A stretch of DNA of 64,000 nucleotides, taken from Phylloscopus collybita (Eukaryota; Chordata; Aves; Passeriformes; Phylloscopidae). Under the pieces are notes generated by a model. It saw only the letters and a program-made list of their open reading frames with translations. It searched no databases and was not told the origin of the DNA. Shown here in pieces: positions 13,601 through 27,872 of the stretch. Each line of letters starts with the position of its first letter. Positions within the stretch are counted from its first letter, which is position 1. A program made the translations under genes and the position numbers. The stretch spans positions 13,626,501 through 13,690,500 of the forward strand of contig JAJNNQ010000019.1 of the NCBI GenBank assembly GCA_027886175.1, written 5' to 3'.

Positions 13601-16600
13601 TGTGCTAAATGTTAAATTGCTACATGTCACGTTAATAGCACACAAAGAAGAGAAGCACTGTGTCAGCTTAGGTATTTATGTATTTCTGTCATTGTATAGA
13701 ACAGCTACAGAAATATTAAATCTCTCTTTTTTGTTGTTGTTGTTTAATTAATCAACAATAATTTTTACTTAGTGTGATGCAGGGAGCTTTTCTAGATCAA
13801 TTTGTCTCCTGTTTGCAGCACAGTGCAATGCCCTGCAGGGATGTTCCTGCTCTGTTTGCAAGGCAGACATCAATGGTGGAAACTCAAGATTCCTTAGAAA
13901 ATGAGTGGTGAGAGGGACAAAACTGCAGTGGATGTGCAGGGCAGCAGTGGGGACACCTGAAGTGCCACAGCTGGATCAGACTCCTTGTCCTTCCACCACA
14001 TACCACGTGGCTCTTAGTGGAGTTTGTGGAGCAAATTTTTCAGAGAAACCAGCATCAGTTTTGGTTTTTATCTCACAGGGAGTTTTTCCCACGTAAAGGT
14101 GTAAAATGCTGCTTTTTGTTTATGTCACACTATCCTTTCTGCCACTGCTCCTGTCACCCCTTTCCTGCTGAAATAAAACCACTTTTCCTCTGGAACAGAC
14201 AATCTGCACTTCCTGTAGTCCTGGGAATAAATGATTTCATCTTTGTATTACCTGTACTGAAAGGACAGGTGAAGGAAAATCCCTTCACCTCTTAGCCAGG
14301 ATTGCTGTTTATAGTTCTGCAGCATTTCACTGCCCCAAATCACAGCCAGATATTCTTGGAAATTAGATATATTTTTACTCCAAGCTCAATTGTATGTGTA
14401 GTTTATAATAGATGCATAAAGACACATAAAATCACACATGAAGAGAGACAGAATTAATGTTTTCTACATAAAATCACACACAGAGACAGACTTAATATTC
14501 CCTCAAGCCCCAGAAGTGATTCTTCTCTCTCTCCTTGTGATACCCAGAAACTTTCTTGCTGCAACTTTAACTCTGACCTTTGAAAGACAAAAAAAAAAGG
14601 AAATGTATAATTATTGCTACTTATTTCCGTGCTGCTCCCCTATTATGCTGCTACCAAGGACAACCTACGATGTTCTCTGCACTGATACTCTGAAGTTTCA
14701 CCTTCCAGTGTGGTCGTGGCTGGAAGAAAGGGGTTGGGGAGAGGTTTCAGAGCTGCCTCCTGTCTCTGCAATCTGAGCACTGTGCGTTGGTGAGTCCCAG
14801 ATACAGCTTTAACCTTTTCCTTCTGAATCCCAAATGAAAAACTCTGGTTTTCAGAGCCCCGTGGGTCTGAGGCAGCATTCTCAGAGGTCCCAAGCACTTT
14901 CTGGTGCTTCTTGCAAATTAGGCTGCTCTATAACCCCGGCACGATCCTTCATGGCTTTAGTTGGGCATTATGAAAAATCTGTAATGGGTGAGTTTATAGA
15001 CATCACTCTTTGTGCTGTGCTGGGAGTTGTCGCCCTGTTCTTCTAAAGTTTTTTAAAGTTCTTTCAGCCTTCTGATGGTTACTTTTTGTGGTGGAGTTTC
15101 CCACACACTTTTCATTTAAATTTCATGTAAATAATGATTGTTTCGTGTAAATAATGATTGTTTTGCATTCCTCTCTGGAGGAGGAGAGAATTGATGGGCT
15201 GTTGGGTTGAGCAGTGTGGTTGGAGAGGATAATTTTCTTCCTCCAATCCATGGTCACTGTTGGAAGTCTATAAATATTGAGGTCTGTAAATAAACTGCCC
15301 CTTTTTTGCCTTGGACATCTCAGTGTGTGGGTGTCGTTCATTTGTGTTGTATTGTGACATGGAGTTCCCTCTGTTTCCTCACATAACACCTCCTTTTCCC
15401 CCCTTCCTGAACTGTGAATGAATTGTTGGATGTTTCTTCAGTAACATTATGAAACTTTCTGGCACTTCAACTTTACTCTTTTGTTCCAGTTTTCCTTCAG
15501 GTGTGGAGGCTGTGTTTGTAGAGGCAAAAATGAATAAATGTTAATTTTTTCTGCTTTTAACACTTCTAAGGAGTACTCACTTTACAGTTTAAGATAACTG
15601 AAGGACAAAATGATACATAAATGAGTGAATGCTCATCCTCTTCAAGAGTGTGATTCTCATTACCTTCAGCAGCAGACATCTGTTCAACTATTCTCCCTTA
15701 CAAGGATGAAGCACAAAGGTTTCATCAGCAATTAAATCAGGCTTTCATTGCAGTGGATACAAATTTAAATGAATTATTTTGCAATTTCCGGCTACCTAAA
15801 TAATTTTTGTATTGATCTTTGTGCCTTTATTGTAAAAATGTCTCTGCCTTTAAACACAAACCTGACCAATGTGTGGAACTGACTACTGGGTGTGAAAAGA
15901 AGCATTTCAAGCTGAGACCTCAAGCCAAACTTAGGAAACACAAATTGTTTCCGTTCACAGAAAGGATATTTCATCATGGGCACTCCTTCTGGACACCACC
16001 ACGGGCTTTGATTGGGGAAATGAGTTTTATGCCCTCTAAAAAGTTCTCAGAAAACCAAAACTTCAGCTGCTGTCCAGCAGATGATCCTTCAGGGAGAGAA
16101 GTGTGCTGACACCGTATCCCTAAAAGAAAACTCTCACCAAAATTAATGTGAATTCATAACACTTGGACTTATGAATAAGAAAAAATATGAATAAAATTTA
16201 ACATTCTAAAGACAGGCAAAAATCTCCATGATTCACAGGTTTCAATAGGAGTTCGGGTGTGTGTGATCTGTGATTGCCCAAAAGACTGAAATCTGAGAAA
16301 ACTGACAGCAGAGAAAGGATGAAACCCCATCTAAATACAGAAAGGAATATTGAGATATCCCAGGTTGCCCAAATCAAGCTCGTTGTGAGCCTCTCACCCA
16401 CAGCCTAAAGCAGCTGGATGTTCCTTTCAGAAAAAACTGCACAGATTGTGAACCAGGGAAAGGCAGCACCAGAAAAAAACCCTTTTTCTATCAGCCCCGT
16501 GGGAAAGGGATCCTGCAGCTGACCTACATTTGCTCAGGAGTGAGGAAAAGCATTTGAAAATGCAAATATCAATTTTTTCATCTTCCTCTCCGTGCTCCGC

Positions 16601-17123
16601 CTGCCCCCTGCCTGGTTTCCCCGAGCTGACCGTGTGGAATCCTCCCAATAAAAAAAAAAAACCCAAAAACCCTCCAAGAGCCATCCCTGCCTGTGCTAAC
16701 AGAGTGTGAAAGATTCAGTCCAAACTTCTGCTCTGATCATGTCACGTCGGCTCTCCCCCGGCGTGAGGGGGCACGGACCAAGTGAGACAGATGCTTCAAT
16801 CTTCCGAGGAGTTGTCACTTCCCATGACTGTCACTTGGCAGGATGGTGGCTTTCTGATACAGCAAAGCCTCTGGGGAAGGAGGGGGGGAGTGGGAGTAAC
16901 TCGTTCCTCTCACTCCTGGCCAGTTTAGGGTTTTTTGGTTTTAACTCTCTCAAGGCTTTCAAGCAAAGGATGATTGAGCATGGGCTGGTGATTGTGCAGG
17001 CCCAGGAGAGTGAGCACAGGAGATCCAAAGCTCTTACCCAGCGGATCCATGACATCAGGGCTGTCCCAGTACAGCCAACATGGAGCTGGGGGTTAATCTG
17101 GATTCCCAGGAGAGATGCCACAA
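10628..17123. other. Unique DNA, no gene seen
   Basis: No recognisable gene or interspersed repeat. Two small direct duplications are visible: about 40 bp with differences at 14424-14503, and a 20-bp unit twice at 15121-15160 (one difference). The 152-codon open frame at 12438-12896 shows no recognisable domain. Confidence 0.5.
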
Positions 17124-17440
17124 TGTCATGGGTTAACACAGCTTGGGTTTTAGTTAAAGAATAAGCGCGCAGTTTGTTTGCAGAAGCTGCACTCACTCCT
17201 CATTCTACTCCTGGACTGTGTTGTCTCCAGCATGAACAGACAGCAGGACAAAGATCTCATTGCTTTTAGTTAGTTTTTAGCTAGCTGAGGCAGAAAAGTG
17301 CCCTGGACTGCTTTTTCTTTTTTTTTTCTTGGAACTGTTTAAACCTGTCTTGGACTGAAAACCCAGAGAGACACGCGGAGCTCACACCTGCGGCCCACTG
17401 GGGCCTGGGCCTCGGCGTTTCTCAGCGCACAGTGGACACT
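17124..17440 (+). mobile_element. Probable LTR fragment of an avian endogenous retrovirus
   Basis: The segment begins with TG in a TGTCATGGGTTAACAC motif resembling the start of common avian retroviral LTRs. It contains a polypyrimidine tract, and its GC-rich, CpG-bearing 3' part (about 17365-17430) is unlike the AT-rich flanks. No matching end or target duplication was found, so it looks truncated at the 3' side. The family is unassigned, and the call rests on remembered consensus features only. Confidence 0.4.
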
Positions 17441-20400
17441 TAAATCACTCCAATTATTTTAGGAAACAAGAAACACAAGCACAGTTCCCTCCCTTCGTGT
17501 TTACCTGCCTCCCTGGAAGGATTTCTTTGTTGTGCCCCTGCCTCGCTGAACATGACACGGATTTCTCTGTCTGCCAGAGGAGCTGGAGGTTGTGCGGATT
17601 CAGGACACACATGATGAGGCGTTTCCCTGGCAACAGAAATGCCATAAAATTCTTCTCTCTGAAGAATTCCTCAGGGCTGTGCAACAAATAGAAACATTAA
17701 CATGCTGAGACCTAAATATAGCTGAGCTTCAGTGCTGTTCATGCAAGTCTTTACTTAGCTTGGGCTTGTGTCTGAAATGAGCGCGGCCAGCAAGACACGC
17801 GGGGATGTTTTCAATATTTTACAGCGTTTTGCTTTTAAATAGTGCACGGGTAGAGGTTGGGGATGGGGTTACAGATGGCACCAGCCTGCACTTTGCTGCA
17901 GGATTACAGCCTGGCCTGACTTTGCTGTGAAGGTGCCCTTGGTCACCCAGGGAAGGCTCCTCACTCCTGAAAGCAGCACAGGGTGAGGGAACAGCTGAGT
18001 TCTGCTCATCCAGGGCAGCGAGAAATCAGCTTTGACACTGCTGCCACTGAGGTGTGCAAAGAGTGGCTGTGTGTAAGCAGAGAGGCTCTGGCTAAAAGCA
18101 GTTCATGCTTTTCCCACTTCAGGGATGGGGGATTAAAGCTGAGACTTCTTTTGCTTCGATTTGGGGTCCAGATTCTAATTTAGTCATTTTTGGCTGGTGG
18201 TGCTGCAAATATATCAGCTGGCCTGCAGAAGAAATAGGCAAAAAAATGCTTGGGCTGCAAAACAAAAGGGCAGACAACATTCAGTGACTCATAAAATGGC
18301 CCAAAGATGAACACAGGCTCCTTGGAAATGAAGCTTTTGCATGCCTAAAAGTGGATCTGGGCTCACTAAAATGTTTCTTGAACTAAAGCAGAAATATCAG
18401 AGAATGGTTCCCATTATAGTTTTCTAATAAATTCCCTGTTATAGATTTCTAATAAATCTAAAGCCTCAGCAGCTTTCCTTGGTGTGTTTTGTGTGAGGGT
18501 ACATCTCTTCAGATTGCCCTTCTCAAGCCAAACCACTGGGCTGGAAAAGCCAAGGCTGGATTTTGTCCCTGCTGCTGTGCCCTGGCTGCTCTGTGAGCCA
18601 CCCTTCCCTGCAGCAGTGAAAATAAGCCTGGAGAAGTGCAGGAAAAGCTGCAAATCAGAAATGTTTTATGGGACCTAAGTGTTACTTTAAAAAATGGTGA
18701 TGCTGATGCTGGATGTGCAGGCTCTTTCACACTCTCACTGATTCCATGGTGTAACTCGAGGGAAGGAGGATGGAGGCAGTGAAACCAGCAGGAAGAATTG
18801 GTTTATTCCCACGACAACTGGCTCAGTACAATATTCCCAAATTGTGTAATGATTGCTGCATTGCTTTCAGGAGGGAGAGGAAGAAGGATGTGACCTGAAG
18901 GACAATTTACAGTGAAAAGTTTAGATGAATAAATGTCTTAGAGGTCAGTGTCTGGACATGGGGATTTTGCAGAACAACCCTCAGAGAAACTGAAATAAAC
19001 AGTTCCATTTTATCAGAGTAAAAATATGACAAAATTTTCCTCTACAGCAAAAACCACTGCACATTTCTAATGGGGAAGCTAATAATTGTTAGGGGTGATT
19101 TAAAACTCTGAGGAAGACTCTGCTCAGAGCAGAGCATGAGATCCAAAAAGCAGTCTGAAACCTGCTTACTGAAGCAAATCTCAAGCATCTTTTCCCCACC
19201 TCTAACAGAAATTTTTCTCCCCTGTTCTTAAAAGGAGACAGGCATTGATGTTCCTTCAGTGATCCGTGTTAGAAATGTTTTGAAAAAAAGCATACAGCTA
19301 AATTGCCTCGAAATTTCAGTGGGAACTTAAACCTTTTGTGATATGAGATAATTCCTTTAATTATGTTTGCCTGGAGCTTTACATGTGTAAGAAGTTCAGT
19401 GCGAATCACTGAGTAAAAAAAAGAGCTTCAGAGAGTGCAAAGAAAAAGGTCTAGAATCCAGCAGCTCTGCTTTAGCTGCTTTTCCCTTTGTTGCCTTTAT
19501 GATTAATATCAAATATTGCCAATAATATTAAAGAGCAACATTTCTGAAGCAAACTTTCTCATCTAGAAAGTACTTCAGCACTTGCTGAACTTCATTCTTG
19601 AGCACTGATGGAGTAACCACACAGAAAAACCATCCTGAACTGAAGCCACGAGGTTCCCCAAGCCCCAGGGACAGCAGAGCTGTCCCCAGCTCTTGTCCAG
19701 GCATGATGAGGTGGGGACATAAAACTCCAAGGGTTACGGGTCTGGAATCTGTGATGCTGAAGTGTCTGTTCAATGTACAACACTGAGGCAGGGCTAGGTC
19801 GAGCTCAGGGCTCTGTGAGCCACAGGCTGTGGCACTGTCCTGAGCTGTCCCAGTGTCTCCAGACCCAGCAGATCCTAGTTCAGTGTTTCTAGACCACACA
19901 GGTCCTGGTTCCAGTGTCTCCAGACCAGCAGGTCCCAGTTTCAGCACAGATGTCCCATCACACACAGGTTGTACAGGCTCCACACAGGCAGAGGGGAAGG
20001 CTGTGGATTTCCAGAGGCTGCAGGCAAGGTTTGGCAGAGGTGTCTGCCCATGCTTGGTTTCACAAGCTGTGACTTTGATTTATGGCCCCTGAGCTACAGG
20101 TGAGGCCCCAGATGCAGGAGCAGCCCCTTGGCTTCAGCTCTCAGCACACACAGGAGCTGATGTGCAAACTGGGATTGAAATCCCGAGTGAGGATCAGAGC
20201 CAGGGTGCGTAAAAATAGATGTGCCATGATAAAAGCAAAGAGCCCAGAACTCAGGGGGTGAATAAATTCTCATTCCAGAACTCAGTGCTGATGTGATTCC
20301 ATCCGAGCTGCACCCAGGATGTGCTGAGCTCTCCAAAATCTGGAGCTATGGAATTCCATTTTCACATTAGCCCTGACTCACTTGGGACCGGAGGTACCTT

Positions 20401-22790
20401 GACTGTAATTGTTACTATATTAGCAAGCAAATATTAAGTTAATATAAATGAAACAGTCTACCATAATTTGGCTTAATTATTCAGAGAGAAGTCTAGCATA
20501 GAAGATAAATAGCTTTAAAATTGCTAAATAATTTGACTCCCCATATAATTGCCTGTGCAATTTGTGTTAATTGCATGTCAAGTACAGGTTTTCAAATATT
20601 AATCAATGCTTATTTATATTATTAATTAACATTCTTACATTACATTTAAATAATCTTGCAATGGCGCAGTTACCAAAAGACAAATTTCTATTCCTGGTTT
20701 TTTTTTTTTCCCCTCTCTCCCAGTCTGCAAAAAGTCTTTCAACCCTGCCCCTGAGTCACATACCCCTGCTAAGATCTAGATGATTTCTCTCAATATTTTC
20801 TCTTTCACTGAGATTTTCCACTGTGATCTCTCCATTAGGGATCAATTTCTGGGTGAAAGAAGCTGGGCAAGACTCCCTGTGAAACTCTTCAGTGCCCTGA
20901 GGAGGGGAGCGTGGGGAATATTGCAAAACTTCCTCATTTATCCACTGGCAGCTGTTCCCTGCCATCATCCCTGAGCTCCCCATGGCCTTGTTCAGCTGGG
21001 GAAATACAAATCAATGATAAGGCACAGTCAGACTTTTACCTCTTACTGGAGAACATAAAATTACTGAAGATGTTTCAAACAAAAAATTGGAGGCACAGTA
21101 CAATGACCCCCTTAGAAATGAGGATTCACCCCCAGTGCTCTGTGCACGGCTGAAAATGTTGAGTTCTTTAAGATATCCCAAAATGCTGGGACAAAACTCT
21201 CCCTTATTCCTGTTTCAAAGGCCACCCCCCAGTTTTTGCAGATTTTGTTGCTTGGATTCCTCTCCCTGCTCTGTGTCAAATGACAAAAGCTGAGAAAAAT
21301 CAATGGGTTGAATCAGTAAAACCTACAGCTATGGGGTGGCTCTAAAGGAACATTTTTCCTCTTCTTTCAAAGGCAGAGGTGTATAAGATACTTATTTTTT
21401 GCCCCTTTAGGTTGTAAAAGGGGCTCCCTCATTGGCTCCATGATAATCTTTCAATCCTTTGCTGAAATAAGAAATCCTGTTTGCTCTATTTGTCAAGGCT
21501 CTGCTGCTTTCAACAGAGCTCTCAACAACTGGAGAGCTTCTTAGAACTTTTCTTATTCCTCTTTTTTATCTTTTCCCATGCAGCAGGGAGGATTTTCCAC
21601 CCCAAGTCTGTCACCTAAACGTTTTGCAACAGATTAACCTCCCAAAAATATTTAGAAATAAACCAGCACAGTCTTAAATAGAGGAAAAAAAAAAAAAGAA
21701 ATGGATTAATGAAGATAATTTTTATTTTCAAAAAACCAAAGTGGTGTTATATCATAAGAAATACAATGCCTTTGCTGTCAAGGTTGGGATTTGTAGAAAT
21801 GCATGAGGAATACAAATTCTTATTGTTCAATTTCAACGGCAGTTCAGTATATCCCTCATTAATGGAAAACAGCAATGCAAAAACATTAGGAAAATTAATC
21901 GTTTGTAATTAGCTACATTGAACAATCTGTGTCCTTTTGGCTGAAAATGAAGAGCTTCGTGTTCCTTGAATGCTCTGGTTTGAAACATTCTGGCTTTCCT
22001 CATATCTGGGATCCTCTTTGTAATGGAAATGAATTGTTTCATTTTATGTAGTTTGGAGTAAATAAAATTCTGCTGCGTGATTTGACTGGGAAGTTGCAGA
22101 GAGCTCAGTGCTGCCTGTGAGGGACTGATGTACAGAGGTTCCTGTGCCAGTGCTGTGTGCTGAGCCTGAGAGAAAAACTCTGAATTCCCATCATTTTTAC
22201 CCTCATGCACATTTTAAAGTCTTTTATCACCCAGGTCAATGAGGAAATGCACTGGGATAGTGCTGGGGATTTTTGGGTTTTATTTGTTTGGTTGGTTTAT
22301 TTTTGGTTTGCCTTGTTTGTTTGTTTAATTGCATGCTCTAAATATGCATTAAAAGTGTCCCTTCTTGTTCTTAAAACCCCATGATTTTAATCACCCTGCT
22401 AAAGGTGTCTTAAAAGGGAGAAAAAGAGACATCTCTGGTTATGTGTTAAAAATGCTCTCCTCAAAAAATTCCCTCCAATCCACAAATAAGTGAGCAAGGT
22501 ACACAGCTGAAAAAAGAAGAGCTCTCTGGGTGTGTGGATTAAACATGTTGAAGATCATAATCTGAATTTCCTGTTTCTGCTATGAGTTCTAAAGTCAATT
22601 GTACACAGAATATTGATAAATGAACTCCTGATGTACATTAAGAAGATTAAATGGATGCACAACTCCTGAATATAATAAGTTTATGCCAATAATGTGTTTT
22701 TTATATATATATATCCTACAATAGATACGATCTAATGCCATATTCAGTCATTAAGGAAAATTGTCAGCTCTGTGTGACTGGTTATAAATT
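17441..22790. other. Unique DNA, no gene seen
   Basis: Holds a roughly 30-bp imperfect tandem repeat at 19851-19941 (separate entry). A very AT-rich block at about 20400-20680 is rich in TAATTA-type sites and free of simple repeats. No exon is recognised. Confidence 0.5.
19851..19941. repeat. Tandem repeat, 3 units of about 30 bp
   Basis: Three imperfect units each start CAGTGTCTCC or CAGTGTTTCT and continue through AGACC, CAG and TCC. Unit boundaries are near 19851, 19881 and 19912. Confidence 0.7.
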
Positions 22791-23075
22791 ATAGAATCAT
22801 GGAATGGTTTGGGTTGGAAGGGACCTCAAAGTTCATCTCATTCCAAACCCCTGCCATAGGCAGGAACACCTTCCACCATCCCAGGGTGCTCCAAGCCCTG
22901 TCCAACCTGGCCTTGGACACTTCCAGGGATCCAGGGGCAGCCACAGCTTCTCTGGAAAAGCCATTCCAGTGCCTCATCAGGATTTTTTTTTCTCATATCT
23001 AATTTAATTCTGCTCTCTTTGAATTCATTCCTCCTTACCCTGTCACTACATGCTCTTGTAAATGTTTCCTACATT
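22791..23075 (-). mobile_element. CR1 LINE 3'-end fragment
   Basis: The + strand shows the reverse complement of the CR1 3' tail: ATAGAATCATGG, then GGTTTGGGTTGGAAGGGACC, then the conserved CTCCAAGCCCTGTCCAACC and TGGCCTTGGACACTTCC blocks. The element therefore points left, with its 3' end at 22791. The match fades near 23075. It is a typical 5'-truncated, non-coding CR1 copy. Confidence 0.88.
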
Positions 23076-26000
23076 AATATTTTGCTGTATTTTAAGGGAT
23101 ACCTTTTGGCCAAGGGAGGATTTTCACCTCCTCATAGGCCAAGGAGAGGGTTTTTCTTACCACAGCAGAGGCAGCAAGGAAAGAATTCCTCACCAGTGCT
23201 TGGCAATGCTCATCTCTGCCCAGGAATGGGATGCTCCATCCAAAGCTTGCTGAAATCTTGAAGGATTGTATAGAAATACTTCTATGAAATATTTCTATGG
23301 ATCATAGAAATATTTATGGTTGAAGCTGTAAAGAGAAGATCGAAAGGAACTTCTCTGAGGAAGGTCTGAAAGAATAAAGGACTGGGTAATCTCCACTTGG
23401 TCCTGAAGCTGATGGACACTGTGGGATCTGCAGTGCAGACAGAAAAGCCATTCAGGGAGAATTGAATGAAGATAGCCAGGGTATGGAATTACTTCTTGAA
23501 AATAATGAGAATCATTTTGTAGAAGTACAAGCCTGTACTGGAGAGTTATGATTATATTTTTTCCCCCAAATTACTGTAAGTGTGAGGGCCAATGGATACA
23601 GAAATGCATTTTAAAGATCCAAAAGCTTTAACAGCTTTGAGTCACCTCTGCAGATGTCAAGTGTTATTTCTGCCTAATTTACAGCTTGACTTTAAATGCA
23701 CAAAAGGCAGTATGTAATTCCATTGCAGCAAGTAATGAAACCAATACTTTTACAGACATCAATATTATTTAGAAAGAAATCTCAGCGGATTAACTGAAGA
23801 ACAGAGATTAAATTAGTTGGAAAAATAGCTAAGAAATTGAGAAGCTGATTCTCCTATGCTGGGTCTATATAGGAATATCACACAGAAAAATTGCCTTTCT
23901 TGCAAAGAACAAAATGCAAATAATATTCCCAGAGAGGCACAAAATATCTGGCTTCTCTTTAATATATTTTATCAACCTTGACACTTCTGCAATTATTTGC
24001 ATTTCTGTACTCTTTCCTCCATACTTCCAGGATCCATCAAGGACTGGAAATAAAATACCCAAGGACAGAGGAGAAAGGAGGATAAAGACGGGGGTGGGGA
24101 AAAGGGGAAGCAAACCTTGTGATACATATTTTTCGAGGACATCAAAGGAAACCCTGAAAATCCAGGAGCTTCAGATGGTTCATATAAGAGACAAATGAAA
24201 TCTTTTCACTGCCAAATTCTATTTTCAGAGAAGACAGTGCCTACATCAAAATTGCTCTCTTTTTATTAATTGTTTGAATCCATGTTTATGTTGTCGGAAT
24301 TGAAATCTGCTTTGATGCACTGGTTTGGGTCTAGGATTAACTGAAATCAGTCTTTGCTCCACAATGCAAATTTTCCAGTGATACAAAGGTTGGATCCAGT
24401 GATCTTGGAGGTCTTTTTCTTTAATGACTCTAGGGCAAATATTCATAGAAACTGCAGAGCAAGGCTGAGTCTCGACTTCACCAAATTCTCTCTTCAATTG
24501 ACTGCATGGTGGGACTGAGTTCTTTTAGGTGGCCGCTTTATTTTGGGTTTAAACAGGGCTGAATCCCTGGCTTGCAAAACGCCTTTTAATGGCAGCTACT
24601 GTGCAGATATTTTGTAAACTGTTTCTCTCCTCATTGCAGGGTGAATAGGATTGGACGTGTTTGCTGAGCAGAAAAGATCAGAACGCATAAAGGAGCTGGT
24701 GACAGAAAATGCAAATGCCAGGGAACAAAAATACCTCCCAAATGAGTCACCACAGCAAAAAGTGATGCTGAGAGATCAGGGAATGTCAAAGAGAGAAAGG
24801 CATCAAGGAGAGAGCTTTACCACACCTGGAGAGGGGAATTTATACTGACACAAGGCTACAGTTTCTGCTTTTAAGCCAGTCCCACCTCTTCTCATTTAAA
24901 TTTCTTTCACTGTCTGATAAAACTCAGTATTAAAAGCTTGGGAGGTCTTGTGGGAAGAGAAGCTGAGTTATTTTTCAACCTGATAAATTCAGTCTGTGGT
25001 GTGAAAACGCCAGTTTGGATGCTCAGCTGTGCTACCTCTGCACCAAGAGGTCAATGAACCTGGTCCACAGCCCTAAAAATCATGAACACAAACATAAAAA
25101 ATGTCTCCTGACTGTGCTTCCCCAGAAATTGCTGTAGTGGGGTTAAGGCTGGGTGGGAGATTTGTGCCTTACTTGAGGGTGATTTTACAGCCTAATTTAC
25201 TTTCTCTGCCCACAGAACCAGATGACACTGTATTTTTCCTCCATAAAAGTTTGAAGATACTCCCTGCTCACCTCAAAGGCTCAAAGTTCAGAAGTTTAAG
25301 CCTCCACGTTTTTGGCTTCAAGTTGCCCTCAAGCCCCTTTGCACAGCAATGGCAACCAAAAGTGGCATTCAGAGAATCACAGAACCCTTGAGATTGGAGA
25401 AGAACTCTAAGGCCATCAAATTAAAGTGATCATTACTAAAAAGAATTTGGCCTGTGTGACAGGGACATCACACTGCTCTTCCTCCTGGATGTCCTCATGT
25501 TGACAGCAAGTGAAAAACCTCCATTAAGGACACCTCAGCCATGTCATGCCAAAGGAAATCTTCATTGGAATGTGAAGGAGGGCAACTGTCTCCTGCAGTA
25601 ACCTGCAAAAACGTGACTTTTTATTGTAAATTAGACCAATGATTTATTTGCCTCTTTATCAGGGCCTGGAGAACACTGTTGCTATTCCATGCTCATATCT
25701 GTATCTTCACTACTCTTAGGGTTCCCCATGTGCAGGGAGCTCCATCCCCAAGTCTTCGGCGTTTTTCAGTGTTCATCCTTCTTTTTCCCCATAAAAATTG
25801 GGCATAAATAAAGTGGGAACACAGCCACATTACCTCCCCAAAACCCCCAGTTTTACCTGGACCAGGCTGCCCAAACTCAGGGTGTCCAGCACTGGGATGA
25901 GCAGTCAGTTATTCCTTGGCACTGTGGTTTGTTGTTTTTTTTTCCATCTAGAAAGTCAGGTGAGAGTCAGCAGTGCCCTCCGAGAGGCCCTCAGCAGCAC

Positions 26001-27775
26001 TGGGAGCCCAGGGAAAGCTGATTGAGGACATATAGAATCCACACCTTCCTCTCCTTCTGTTTTGCTCAACACCAGCTCCACATTTATATTTTTAGATGGG
26101 AGACTTGTGCAGGCAGATCCATTCCCCTGGCCAAAATAAACTCCTTATCAGTAAACCAGAAAATAATAATAAAGAAAATAAAGAGGAATAAGAAAGAAAA
26201 TAAGCAAGAAAAATGAGGCCAGCCTCTGCTTTAGGCTTGTTTTGGACTCTGTGTTCAAAGTCAAGGCTTAAATCAACAGCTGAATGAGCAAAGACCCTTC
26301 CCTCAGTTCCCAACATGTTCCAGGTTTGTATTTCCCTCCTGGTTTACTGTGCTCAGAGGCAGCAGAGCCCTGCTGGTCCTTTCAGCTGCAGCACCCAGAG
26401 CCACCCAGTTTTCCCTCTTTAAACAATGGCTGCCCAGCAGCCCTTTCATTTCTAGAACTTTCCTTTTGCCCACCGGCTCTCCCCTGGAGGTGCTGAGGCC
26501 TTTTCTTATTTCTCATAATTAACAGCAAAGGGTCACAATGGTAAGAGGTTGGAGTTTACTAATTAGCTCTTTTTGCCTGAGGAAGAGGAGGTTGAAAAGA
26601 ACAAGCTTCAATTTTTGTTTTTCTCAAAGAGAAACCCAGTACACAACCTGCAATTAGAAATAAATATCACTTCAATGACTTATCTAATTACTTGCTACAA
26701 TGCAAATGCAGTAACTGGGGATGATGAGGGGGTAAAAGGGAGAAAACCATGCTCAAATTTGCCAGGTATCAAAGATCAAGCAGCTGTTTCTGTTGAAATA
26801 TATTTCCATCTTCCAGTTTCCTGTGGGATGTGGGTGTTGAGGGAGAGAAGGGCCTTGTCCAGCCTTGGCAATAATACAGGGCAGCCTGCTCAAATAGAAA
26901 CACAATAAATGACACTCAGCCTTCATGAGGCAACTGGTGGCATCAGGCCCCTCTTCCTCAATCAGATGGAGGCTTTGCTGTGAAGCCAAACAACTCCTTG
27001 ACCCCCTTGCGCCTCTCCCAGGCTTTACAAATGAAATTAAAAAATAGTATCTTCAATTTTATGAAAAGAATCAGGTCAGAGCTGGTACAAACTGCTGGAA
27101 ATCACCACAGCTGCTCAGGCTTAGAGCAATGTGCTCGCAGGGATCCAACTCCAGGAGTGGCTCCAGCCTCGATGAAACAACCCCAATACAAGATTTAATA
27201 AAGAACAAATGTGCTTTGCTGCCCCAGATATGATGAAGAAAAGGGGACCCTATTTTGTCCTTTCTGCCTTTCCTTTCAAACCTGCACCAGTGGCTGCACA
27301 CCTGCTGAATATATTTTGAAGTTCCCACCAGCTCTGAAAATGTAATTTTTGATAATCCATTGATTTTTACTGCTTAAATAATCCCCTTTTACAGGCTCAG
27401 TTCCCAAAGTCTCTGCGTGTGTTCCTTGATCATCAGTTGCTACCTTTCACAATAATTTTTTGTCAAAGCAAAATTCCGTTTTTCCCATTGAAATAAGGAT
27501 CCTCAGTGTTCAGTCTTCACGAGTAACTGCATTCCTGAACTTTTGTTCACGAGGAGTTTTCAGCAACAATGCCACAGCAGCTGCCCAGTGGGTGGTCATG
27601 GAGTGAAAATTCATATAAGGTGGAAAGAAACTTTCAGCTGCAAAATAATGGTTTAAGTATTACTACCTCTGGAGGAAAACTCTGGATTTAGTATGGAGGA
27701 AGGGAGCTCTGCTGAAATCCAGACAGGACATCTACCAAATATTTTGTTTTAAAGAAGCTGATTCCCTATGGAGAA
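23076..27775. other. Unique DNA, no gene seen
   Basis: No gene recognised. A degenerate piece near 25372-25425 resembles the CR1 3' tail (separate entry). The block at about 23600-23830 is repeat-free and AT-rich. Confidence 0.5.
25372..25425 (-). mobile_element. Possible degenerate CR1 tail
   Basis: GAGAATCACAGAACC followed by GAGATTGGAGAAGAACTC resembles the reverse complement of a diverged CR1 3' tail. It is too short and altered to assign a subfamily. Confidence 0.35.
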
Positions 27776-27872
27776 CTAAATACTAACTAAATACTAAATA
27801 CTAAATACTAAATACTAAATACTAAATACAAAGTGCAAATACAAAATACAAAATACAAAAACAAAAGTTCCC
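27776..27872. repeat. (TAAATAC)n heptanucleotide array
   Basis: About seven units of a 7-bp motif, TAAATAC, run to about 27829. They degrade into an AAATACA-type repeat at the right edge. Confidence 0.88.

Noticed and set aside
16706..17164. 152-codon + strand frame
   Set aside because: It runs from unique DNA into the probable LTR fragment without any domain. A chance frame.
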